From the NCBI GenBank assembly GCA_922989275.2, contig OV277857.1:6820001-6884000 (forward strand): a stretch of DNA of 64,000 bases. The letters run 5' to 3'. The notes under the pieces are model-generated. The model made no database searches. It had not been told where the DNA came from and saw only the letters and a list, made by a program, of their open reading frames with translations. This DNA is from Gari tellinella (lineage: Eukaryota > Mollusca > Bivalvia > Cardiida > Psammobiidae). Within the stretch, counting starts at the first letter, position 1. Each line of letters opens with the position of its first letter. The translations under genes and the position numbers were made by a program. This document shows, in pieces, positions 1 to 9,700 of this stretch.

Positions 1-52
1 TACACTATTTGCAAAGGACGCCAACATGCGGGATTAGGGTTCAAAGGGTTAA
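1..52 (-). repeat. Family E element, right part cut by the window edge
   Basis: The reverse complement reads TTAACCCTTTGAACCCTAAT..., matching the left end of the element at 50496-50737. The element continues beyond base 1. Confidence 0.7.
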
Positions 53-163
53 GGCAGAAACTTGTCAGGAGCATATGGCCATACTCTTATCAGCAGCGGA
101 CATACTTTTTGTTGCGTGAGTAGTTCTTGGCATGGCGCATTGTACCGTAAATACTAAGTTTAC

Positions 164-515
164 TGTGACCTTGTGACCTTGTGACCGCAAATACAAAAAA
201 ATGTCAAAAACACAGTTTTATACTTAATCAGCTAGAGACATAGCGTTTGGTATTCGAACACATCTTGCGATGGCGAAGTGTCACGTTCTATTTTCGAATG
301 TGTATAAGTATAATTACTGGTCAGTTCTTGGAGGTCGATACAGTTTTGCTCTACTGTATATTTATTTGTGAAAACTATGTATACATGTAAATCTTAATTC
401 AACAAACTTTGCATATATTGCAAATTTAAAAGTAGATGATATAACTGCAGGTTAAGAGTTAATTGAAAATATGTTGCAGACGATACTTTATGTATCTCGG
501 CTGAAATAGGTTAGC
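164..515 (+). repeat. Family K repeat, copy 1
   Basis: Shares CTTAATTC/TTTATTCAACAAACTTTG, TATATTGCAAA and GAT-ATTGCAGG-type blocks in the same order with 2515-2855. It has a tandem TGTGACCTTG motif at its start. The class is unknown. Confidence 0.6.
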
Positions 516-582
516 TTGACAAAACATTAAATATTATTATGTACAGCAAAACCTCTTTATTACAACCATTTAATTGTGTTTA

Positions 583-755
583 AGAAATAATAAATTCATA
601 CCAGTGTTTTATCGTGCAACCGAACACTGGTAGGAGTTGAGATGCGTAGTAATTTAATCACGAGGCCTTTAGGCCGAGTGGTTTAATTACAAGCATCTCA
701 ACGACTACCAGTGTTCGATTGTTAGATGAAACACTGGTATTAATTTATTATTTCG
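583..755. repeat. Fold-back hairpin repeat (ACCAGTGTTT type)
   Basis: Outer arms AAATAATAAATTCATACCAG / CTGGTATTAATTTATTATTT and inner arms GTTGAGATGC / GCATCTCAAC surround an AGGCCTTTAGGCC core. It is a self-complementary MITE-like element with no coding capacity. No other copy is seen here. Confidence 0.7.
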
Positions 756-1121
756 ATTCTAACACATTCTTTAACCTTAATTTGCACCGAAGAAACGGCG
801 CTACATTTCTTGGCGTACGCATTTTCAAAGCCATATGACGTCACGTTAGAACGTTTTTGCGCGTGAGTGTTCTACTGAAAATTCGTACACTGAGACGGTC
901 CTTCTTCGCTTATATAGGGGTGTGGGCGAGGTGTGTTAGAATACTAATTAGGTGTTTACGCCAGGTGACTGCTTAAAGCAAGGTGACAATAAAACAGTAG
1001 GCTTTTTCAAGCGCTTTCTGTTTTATTGTCGCCATCCTTTATGCTGGCACCTGTCTTTTATACAAACAATTTGCATTCGTTTAAATGATCGTTATAGAGA
1101 GGGTAGATTTTACGGTAATTA

Positions 1122-1367
1122 CAGTGGAGAATGTGTTATTCTTTCCCAATAAACGCGTTTACGCTAAAACTATTATTTGCAGTGCAAACAGTTTGATGCC
1201 AGATCAGACGCCGGGTAACCCGGCGTCTTATCAGGCTCCAAACTGTTTTCCACCAAGATAAACATGAATTATCAGAATTGTCCAAAAGTTGTTCTTTTCT
1301 ACGTTTTAGTGCTTTGCGTTTGCGTACGTTTGCGTTTAAAGGGGAAAAAATAACAGATTCTCCACTG
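1122..1367 (+). mobile_element. MITE family A, copy A1
   Basis: 246 bp with TIRs CAGTGGAGAATGTG... / ...AACAGATTCTCCACTG and TA on both sides. The central palindrome core GACGCCGGGTAACCCGGCGTC is flanked by AAACAGTTTG-type arms. It is near the family consensus, so recently spread. TA duplication and CAGT ends fit a Tc1/mariner/pogo-type mover. Confidence 0.88.
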
Positions 1368-1373
1368 TAAATG

Positions 1374-1424
1374 TTGTTGTGTTTGCTCTGTCTCTTCATT
1401 CTCGGTTGTATTTTGGAACGACTC
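1374..1424 (+). repeat. Upstream copy of the SPH leader region
   Basis: About 45 bases (GTTG.GTTTGCTCTGTC.CTTCATTCT.GGTTG...) recur at 3660-3707, just before the SPH start codon, with few mismatches. The copy here is not followed by a signal-peptide exon. Confidence 0.65.
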
Positions 1425-1487
1425 CCTCCAAATAACGCACACAATATTCGTCTCTCAATGGGTGCCGTTGTAGAGAGGGAGCGCTGT
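1425..1487 (-). mobile_element. MITE family D, end fragment D8
   Basis: Carries CGACTCCCTCC...GTAGAGAGGGAGCGCTG, the terminal part of family D in reverse orientation. The rest of the element, including the palindrome, is missing. Confidence 0.7.
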
Positions 1488-1939
1488 TTTTTGAAGAATA
1501 TTAGTTCATAGTATTGATTGCAGACATGTTGCAACTTACGACAAGAGGCATTCGTTTACGTTGCTTTTATCAGCAAACTGCGCCATTAACTAAAAGTAAA
1601 CATCATTAAGTCGTAGTAATCGAATGTTTTATTGTTACAGAAGATCATTTGTTTTAGAAATACTTTTTCTGTGATGATTTTGGTTTAGGTCCTTCGGGTA
1701 AAATTGCTTCAATGTTAAAGTCTAAACTCTTTAAGTGGCCAACATGTTTTTACCCGTATGATGCCGTAATAGTGTTTAATTTGAAATTGTTGGCTGACAA
1801 AAAATATTCATTTAAGACATATTTAAATACAGGAAACTTAAAGACGAGTGCCAACAATTTGGATCAAGATCACACGTCGCGTTGAACGACGTCTGATATA
1901 GATTCAGCTGTTTACAAAACCGTAGAATAAAGGTTAACA
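1488..1939. other. No recognised gene or repeat
   Basis: AT-rich sequence with no ORF that looks coding. Weak imperfect GTCGCGTTGAACGACGTC inverted repeat near 1877-1894. Confidence 0.4.
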
Positions 1940-2168
1940 CATTCTACCCTAGCACAGTGTGTACTCGTCATTAACAAACAGCAGACCTATGACGCATACT
2001 ATTATCCTATGCAAACAGTGAAGACCCCTAAAGTTGCCCTCTGATCAGGGTCTGCACTGTTTGTCTTTTTGCAATATAATTACATAAAATAACCCTAAAT
2101 AGTCTGAAATTGGACTAATTCTGGTTTGAAACTGGAACTGTCTATTATAAAGTTAAGGGGCGAATGGG
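1940..2168 (+). repeat. Family E element, degenerate copy
   Basis: Contains TATGCAAACAGTGAAGACCC...CTCTGATCAGGGTCTGCACTGTTTGTC and a downstream GAAACTGGAA block, as in 50496-50737. It runs to a TTAA-like GGGTTAA end. Confidence 0.7.
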
Positions 2169-2514
2169 TTAACACTGATAAGATGCAGAGTGTATCGGTC
2201 TGTAAACAGCATCACAACTGTTTGAAAATACCATGAGTGTTTCATAAATAAAAATGCCAGTATCTATTTTTGCAAATAAGAAACAAAATACCATAACTTT
2301 TATATAGAAAATATAACATCAGCACATATCTTAAATCAATTACATGTTCATAAACTCTAGTTTTAACAATCTTTCAATATAACCTTTTTAAGTTAACTGA
2401 TAGTGATCAAGTATGCCCTAAAGCTAGTTTGCACAATTATAGTAATTGAAATGTGTGTATGTGTGTGTCCGTTCGTGTCCCTTATGTTCGGGGTATACGT
2501 CTTACATCACATTA

Positions 2515-2855
2515 GTTAGGGATATTAAATTTGGTGTATGAATACATCTTGAAATGGAACTTTGTTCCGTCACACGTTCAGGTCATTGTGATTTTGACCT
2601 TGACCTTAATCATTGAGAAATATAATTGATTGTCATTAGCCTGTTACCTGTGTCTTGCTATTAAGTCGCCTGTTCCCAGAGGTTGTTGAATTTTGGCTCA
2701 TCTGAATATCAATTTGTAAAAAACAAATGTCTTAATTTTTATTCAACAAACTTTGTATATATTGCAAAGTTAAAAGGCGATGATATTATTGCAGGATAAA
2801 GGTTAATTGGAAATATTTTGCAGGCGACATAATTATGCAATACAGCTGAAATTGT
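2515..2855 (+). repeat. Family K repeat, copy 2
   Basis: Direct-repeat partner of 164-515, sharing ATTCAACAAACTTTG, TATATATTGCAAA and TTAATTGGAAATATTTTGCAG-type blocks. It includes TTTTGACCTTGACCTT. With the leader copies it suggests an old tandem duplication upstream of the SPH gene. Confidence 0.6.
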
Positions 2856-2901
2856 GCATACATAGCATGCAGTGGTGAACACGTTATATTTTCCCGTTTA
2901 A

Positions 2902-3146
2902 CCCTTTACCTGATAGCATTGTTTCTAGTATTGAAGATATGTGACTACTTAAAGCAGGTTGAAAGTAAAGCAGAATGCGCCCTAAGGCGCATTCTGCTTT
3001 ACTTTCAGCCTGCTTTAAGCTATTAACTGCTAGAATTAGGAAAGTATTTAATATGACACATATTCATTACGTTATAATTTGGAACTTTTTTCTTCAGCGG
3101 ATGAATAAAATGAATGTGCTAAAAGTCGCTTCTATAAGGGAAAGGG
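2902..3146 (+). mobile_element. MITE family C, copy C1
   Basis: 245 bp flanked by TTAA at 2898-2901 and 3147-3150, with CCCTTTACC... / ...GGGAAAGGG ends. The central palindrome is TTAAAGCAGG...GCGCCCTAAGGCGC...CCTGCTTTAA. CCC...GGG ends with a TTAA target are piggyBac features. Confidence 0.88.
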
Positions 3147-3212
3147 TTAAACGCAAACGAAATAAAAACGCATTGCAAACTGTTGAAAATGTCAGTTCTT
3201 AGACATTTTTAA

Positions 3213-3456
3213 CCCTTTACCCCATAGCCTGTTTATAGTTTTGAAGACAGGTAACCACTTAAAGCAGGTTGAAAGTAAAGCAGAATGTGCCTTAAGGCAC
3301 ATTCTGCTTTACTTTCAGCCTGCTTTAAGCTAAAATCTGCTAGGCTATATAAATTATTTGTAATGGTAATTGTTCATGAGGGTATAAAACGGAACTATTT
3401 TCTTCAGCGGAGGAATAAATTAAATTCGCTAAAAGTCGCTTCTATGGGGGAAAGGG
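3213..3456 (+). mobile_element. MITE family C, copy C2
   Basis: 244 bp flanked by TTAA (3209-3212, 3457-3460), in the same orientation as C1 and only 66 bp from it. Palindrome core TGCCTTAAGGCA. Confidence 0.88.
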
Positions 3457-3482
3457 TTAACAATTCATTTTCATATGAGTAG

Positions 3483-3604
3483 CAAACAGTTTGGAGCCTG
3501 TTCAGACGCCGGATTATCCGGCGTCTGAGCTGATTCCAAACTGTTTAATGGAAAAAAGTTTAAGCGTAAACGCGTTTATTGGGAAGGATAACCTCTTCCC
3601 CACT
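3483..3604 (-). mobile_element. MITE family A, half copy A19
   Basis: Begins directly at the palindrome (CAAACAGTTTGGAGCCTG...) and continues to a worn TATTGGGAAGGATAAC...CCCCACT end. The other half is absent. It lies just upstream of the likely SPH promoter. Confidence 0.75.
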
Positions 3605-3623
3605 ACCATACATTTAGGCTACA

Positions 3624-3629
3624 TATAAG
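3624..3629 (+). promoter_or_regulatory. Possible TATA box of the SPH gene
   Basis: TATAAG lies 109 bases before the ATG. A start site about 30 bases downstream (near 3655) would give a 5' leader of about 80 nt. Its position just past a truncated family A element (3483-3604) is notable. No transcript evidence is available, and AT-rich DNA makes chance matches common. Confidence 0.3.
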
Positions 3630-3732
3630 GTTGACCGTATGATTATGTAATCATAATAGGTGTTGCGTTTGCTCTGTCACTTCATTCTTGGTTGTATTTT
3701 GGAACTGGCACATCACAGAAAAAGAGACAAAA

Positions 3733-3775
3733 ATGCTGAAAAGTGTTGCTTTGCTTCTTGTCTGTGTGTTTGCAG
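3733..3775 (+). CDS. SPH exon 1: start codon and signal peptide
   Basis: ATG at 3733 begins a short basic then hydrophobic stretch (MLKSVALLLVCVFA) typical of a signal peptide. The donor is CAG|GTGAAT at 3776 and the intron is phase 1. It is the only start upstream of exon 2 that gives a secretion signal in the right phase. Confidence 0.88.
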
Positions 3776-6700
3776 GTGAATAGCTGTTATTTATTATCAG
3801 TTAAAATGAAATTAATTGCAATCTTAGAGCAATAAAAATGAAGACATAAGTGATATTCGTTGTAATGATGAAGTTAAACCATTAACTTCAAAGTGTGTTT
3901 CTCCTTTTGAAATCAGATGCAGTCTTAAAAGCAAGATGAAGGTAAAGCAAAGTACGTCTTCAATTGCAATCTGCTGCACTTTCCTTAGGTTTTAAGCTGC
4001 CATACTACAATGGAAATTGTTTCTTTAACTGTATAATCATGACGATATAAAGTGGAGCTAAATCGTCATGGAAATAAGAGTTCGTGAAAATTATTTTATT
4101 TGAATGACGTACAGTCTGTGGACATTTTAGACAATATTTTTAAGAAGCGTCGTTTTCTAATCTTGTTGTCTTGCATTTGCGTTGCTTTCCATTGTAACGT
4201 GAAAGAAATACTACTTATCGACTAAAAGAAAGTATAACAATCATCCATATGTATATTTATTTTACCTATTACATGTACTTACATGTGTATACCTTTATTC
4301 AATAGCCTGTTTCTAGTTTTGAATACAAGTTACCACTTAAAGCAGATTGAAAGTAAAGCCAAATGTGACGTAAGGCACATTTGGCTTTTCTTTCAGTCTG
4401 CTTTAAGCTACCATCTGATCGGATTTAAAAAATATAGCACATGGTTTATATTCATTGCTGTATATATTTGGAACTATTTTCTTTAATGATGGAACATTTG
4501 AATGTGAAAACGTGTTTTATGGGGTTTTAAGAAATACGTGTTATTCATTATATTATGAATATATGTAGTTTCTGCAGGTACAGATGCTTCCATCAGAAAT
4601 AGACGTTCTTCCGGTCTTATTGTTGGCGGGGACAATGCCGGAAAGAGCAGTTACCCACAATTTGCAGCTGTATTCAGAAATGGCGAATTGTTCTGCGGAG
4701 GCACCATATTGAATCGCAGAAGTATCCTGACCGCTACAAATACCTTTCTGTATTACTCGGATGTTAATAGGTATACATCTTCAGTTCAAATATTCTTTTC
4801 TACTACCCTTTTTCCTGATTCGTTACTTACTTTTTTCGTTTGTTCTACACTATTTCCCAATGTTCAACGTATCTGTGTGTTCGTTTATGTCTGATTCAGT
4901 TCCAGTTTAGCTGCTCTGTCTTTGCTGCTTCGATTATGTTAAGATATGTATTTCTTTCTCTGTGGGAAATTTGTTTTCCTGTGGGGACCATATTGCCCTT
5001 ACTGTTTACAAAGACGATATCAATATTTGCCTCAAACAGTGGAGAAGACGTTGCTACTCTACGATACTTAAGTTTCAGGAATCATGACAAGTTGTTGCTT
5101 AAGGCATGCTGAAATATTTTCATTTATTCTGATTACGCGGTGTTAGATCTGACTCAGAATTGTTTCTAGCAGAAAAAAGTTGTTTTCTCATAAACAGGTG
5201 ATCTTACATGAGTGGTCATCATTTGTCATTTTTAATACACGAGTTGACTAAAATTAATATGACGCTCGCAAATGCTGGCGTCATATTAATTTTAGTCAAC
5301 GAGATTTTTAAAAATGATAAGTAATGAGCACGAATGTGAGTTTTATTTATCACATAACACTTTTAAAAAATTATCAAATTAATCGAAGCAGTACTTTGTA
5401 GTCTTTCTGTCATATACATTGTCCGCCAAATCCTGACGCTGTGTACGGTGACGTCATTTCGTGTCCCGCTACATGCAGCGCTTGTGGACAAAAATATTTG
5501 GTAGGAGCCCAAATTTTGCTTTATTCCACCCCGAACGCAAGTTATGTGATAAAGGCGTTTATTATGTAAGAATAGTGTTTTTCCGCTGTACTAAAAGAAA
5601 ACTTTTCTTCTTGTTTCAGTACTAACAATGATAACTTCACAGTAGCTGTTGGAAAGTACAGGCTTCAAAGGGATACCGGCAATGAACAATACTTCAACGT
5701 CAAAAAACTTATATTCGTGAGTATGAAAGTCTATATTGTCCAGTATAAAAGCATTGCCAAAGAAACTGGAAACATAAGTTGGCCTTAACACCGGTTTAAG
5801 AGTAAATGTGTATCAAAGGCCTACATAAAGTTTAGTTTTATTTCTTTCACCGCCGGAGTCGCATAAATCAACATTGCAAACATTTTGGATCCAGATCAGA
5901 CGCCGCATAACGCGGCGTCTGATCAGCATCCAAACTGTTTGGCACCCGTATCAATATTTTTATGTCATAAACCTTAAATCTAATTTTGAAACTATTTTGT
6001 AGACAGCAATATTGCAGCAGACGACAAAAAAGATGAAGGGGTAAAAATCAGCAGGATAAATTTGGCACAAAAGGGCTTAAGAAAAATATTTATGTTAATG
6101 GATAAAGAATAAATTTCAAAGGTAACAAAGACATGAACTCAGTTGAGAACGAACTCGTGCGGAGAAGGCAACTCAAGATTAACTTTAATGTGCAAACGCC
6201 AAAACCCATATCCTTATCTGGAAGCCTCTTTTATGCTCAGTGATATATGATGATCTTTTCCGCCTTAGGTCGGAGTAGAGAAAGCGATGAGAAAAAACAA
6301 TAAAGTTTAGATTCAGTCATTTTTCTAGGGGATGTTTTTGTTTTACCGATCATATTTGCTTAACCCTTCCTTTGCCAAATCTTTCGTGAGAGTTTTCATT
6401 GTCGTCTGGTTCAAATTTCGTTGTTTGCGAGATCGTTTTAAAGTACGTTTCAATGTATATGTAGTATGACTTACATGTACAACAACATAACGATACGAGT
6501 GTCAAACAGTGTGGATCCTGATTAGACGCCGTCTGTTTAGGCTCCAAACTATCAAACAGTGTGGATCCTGATCAGACGCCGTCTGATTAGGATCCAAACT
6601 GTTTTCAAACGCGATTTAAGGCGTCATTAAGAGTATGAGGGTTAATGCCATATACCCAATAATGCTGCGAATTGGTTTATATTTGTGTAGTTTTATTTTG

Positions 6701-9700
6701 TTTTGAAAAGGTACCATTGGCTTAAAGATACAGTCACTCTGCAACTGGTCTAGATCGAACTGTTAGAGCACATACAGTGGAGAATCTGTTATTCTTTCCC
6801 GTTTAAACGCAAACGTACGCAAACGCAAAGCGCTAAAACGTAGAAAAGAACAACTTTTGGACAATTCTGATATTTCATGTTTATCTTGGTGGCAAACAGT
6901 TTGGAGCCTGATCAGACGCCGGGTTACCCGGCGTCTGATCTGGCTCCAAACTGTTTGCACTGCAAATAATAGTTTTAGCGTAAACGCGTTTATTGGGAAA
7001 GAATAACAGATTCTCCACTGTACAACGTACAATAGTCTGCTTTTAGTTTTCAAAATTTAAACGTTAGGTTTATTGACGTAAGAAATATCATTTGTCCATA
7101 ATGGACACTTTGAGGTATTTATTACTATTTATTGCAAAATGACAGACAATGTAAATCCTGAACTGATGGTTACATTCTGCTTAACTTTAATCTATCATCT
7201 GCTAGGATTTACAAAATATGTCCGATGTTTCCCTCATAGCTTGTTTCAGTAGAGAAGACAGGTGTTGCTCAAAGCAGGGTTACAGTGAAGCTGAATGTTC
7301 GTAAAGGGGCATCATGCTTTACTTTTAGCGTTAGTGTAGCTATCATATGTTAGGATATTTGCTCCATTTCTTTTTGTGCGTAGTCTTGATTTATGACTGT
7401 ATAAAGTGGACTTGGAATTGGATTTGTTGTGAGTTTACGTCGCTTTAACAATAGTTCAGTAAAACAGCGACGTCAAGCTAATTACTGGTGGAGGAAGACC
7501 CAAGACACCTTTCATGCACAAATCGGCAACAGAGCAGAACCATTTATGTCCCGCAAGTGGAACTATTCCTTTGGGTGTAAGGGTACTTTAGTGTCGTAAA
7601 AATGCGTTTTAAGGAGTATTGATTTACACAGGAAGTCCAGCACTCTATCCATAAATATCACTGTTTTATTCTGGTTTATTATTATTTCAGCATGAAGATT
7701 TCTCGATGGCAGATTCATCTAACGACATAGCAATTTTACGTCTCGATGGAAAAATTGTCTACGACGAAAATGTTCAACCAGTAGTTTTGTCCAAAAGTAA
7801 GATATTTGCACCAGTACATAAACACTTTTTTCTAAAGATCATTGAAAGTCAGGTGAACTAGCAGTCATGGATAAAAATATCGCTTTAATCAGAAAAAATA
7901 AAATAAATATAATTACTTAGTATTATACTCTTTATATCATTAGTTCGTTATCCACTGACCGCTGTTACATGTACAGAGGAGAAAACGATATTCTTTCCAC
8001 ATAAACACGTTTACGCTGAAATAATTATTTCCATTGCAATCAGTTTTAAAGCAGACCAGATGCCGTGTAACTCGACGTCTGTTCGCTACAGACTATTTGC
8101 CGATCAGATTTAAATGAGTAGTCAGAATTGTCAAAAAAATGTCATTTTCTACATTTAAAGGCATAACGTTTGCGTTTCGTTTGTTTTTAAAAGGGATATA
8201 ATAACGTTTTCTCCATTGCAGTATGTTTTACAATGTACTGTATATGTACAGTTCAGAAATACATGTACTCGTACTTTATACATGTAACTCAGGCATTACA
8301 GTTACGTGTGTTTGATTTGAGTTATTGCGACATAATATTGGTCATATATTGCTGAAATTTGTATTGTGAAAGCATGAGTGTGTAGCTGACGCAGATTGAT
8401 TCAATTCATTTCAACGGTCCGTATAAAGACCCCAAACCTCCCCAAACTTATCCAAACCTCCCAAAACCACTTTTAAAAGCAAGTTTTAATAATTCTAGCA
8501 GATTGTAGCTTAAAGCAGGCTGAAAGTAAAGCAGAATGCGCATTAAGGCGCATTCTGTTCTACTTTCAACTTGCTTTAAGAGAATACTTGTCTACAAAAC
8601 CAGGAACAGGCTATTAGGATAGTGAGTTAATATTTAGAGGTAACTGTGTAAAGTGATCTTAAGTTTTGTTCGAGTTGTTCCCCTTGAAAAGAAAAACATC
8701 TAATATTTAATTTTAAATTAACATTTTTTCATTGTTTTAGCTTAAATTTGCCATTTATAAGCTCTTTTTGATTAGATATTAAGGACTTTAAGTGGTTTGG
8801 ATTGTTTTTAAGTGCTTTAGGCAGGTTTGGAGAGGTTTGGGGAGGTTTGGGGTCTTTAGACGGACCCCATTTCAACATATATATTTTTTTCTCCAAGAAC
8901 GAATAGAGATCACTGGTACAGACAAACTTTTATACAACTAACATGTAATATTAACTTACCGATGTGGCGGATTGATTGTATTCTAAACTTTTATATAAAT
9001 ATAAGATGGCAGTTTGCGTGACATTCAAATTGTCAACCCGAGAAACAGAACGTCATCCCGAGGATGACATTCTTATTTTCGAGATTTGACAATTTGGATT
9101 TCATCTAATATTATTTATTACACTGAGCTTATAAACCCTGACTATTTTATAAAATATATTGTGAATATCAATTTAGAGCCGCCGAGCTTGTAACGCGGTA
9201 AAGGACGTCGACGTCTATCACGTCACATTGTTTATATCATTACCAAAAAGAAAGAACTACATGTACTAGTAAAACGCTGGTGGAAAATAAAAAGAAAGAA
9301 GAATAGAGAACATAACATCATATAGAGTGACAGAAAGAATATCATATACAGTGACAGTATTTTTGATAGATGTAAAAGACATGCAAAATGTTTCATGCTG
9401 GTCTATGGGAAATGCAACTTGTAACTGAAAGCGAGGTATAATAATAACAATTACCAGAGGTGTCTTCTTTCTTCACATTTAAGGGTCAAAAACTGAGAAT
9501 TTCACTGACTGCGATTTCGTTGGATTTGGCGCGATAGATGTCACCGGTCAAAGTGACAGTAAGTACTGGGCCCTTTCATAAAACTTCATACGACAAATGT
9601 TGTCGTAAGTCAGATTACAAACGTTTTCATTTTTATTCAAGACGATTCAAACGAGATGTTACAAGACTGGATTAGATGGAGAAATCTAATATTTTTGAAA

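Noticed and set aside
2902..3456. CRISPR-like array from repeated palindromes
   Set aside because: Palindromes are central parts of dispersed TTAA-flanked MITEs, not regularly spaced repeats, and the genome is eukaryotic.
4688..5112. ORFs 4688-4894 and 4840-5112 as separate genes
   Set aside because: The first is a frame overlapping SPH exon 2 and intron 2; the second is intronic with no domain.
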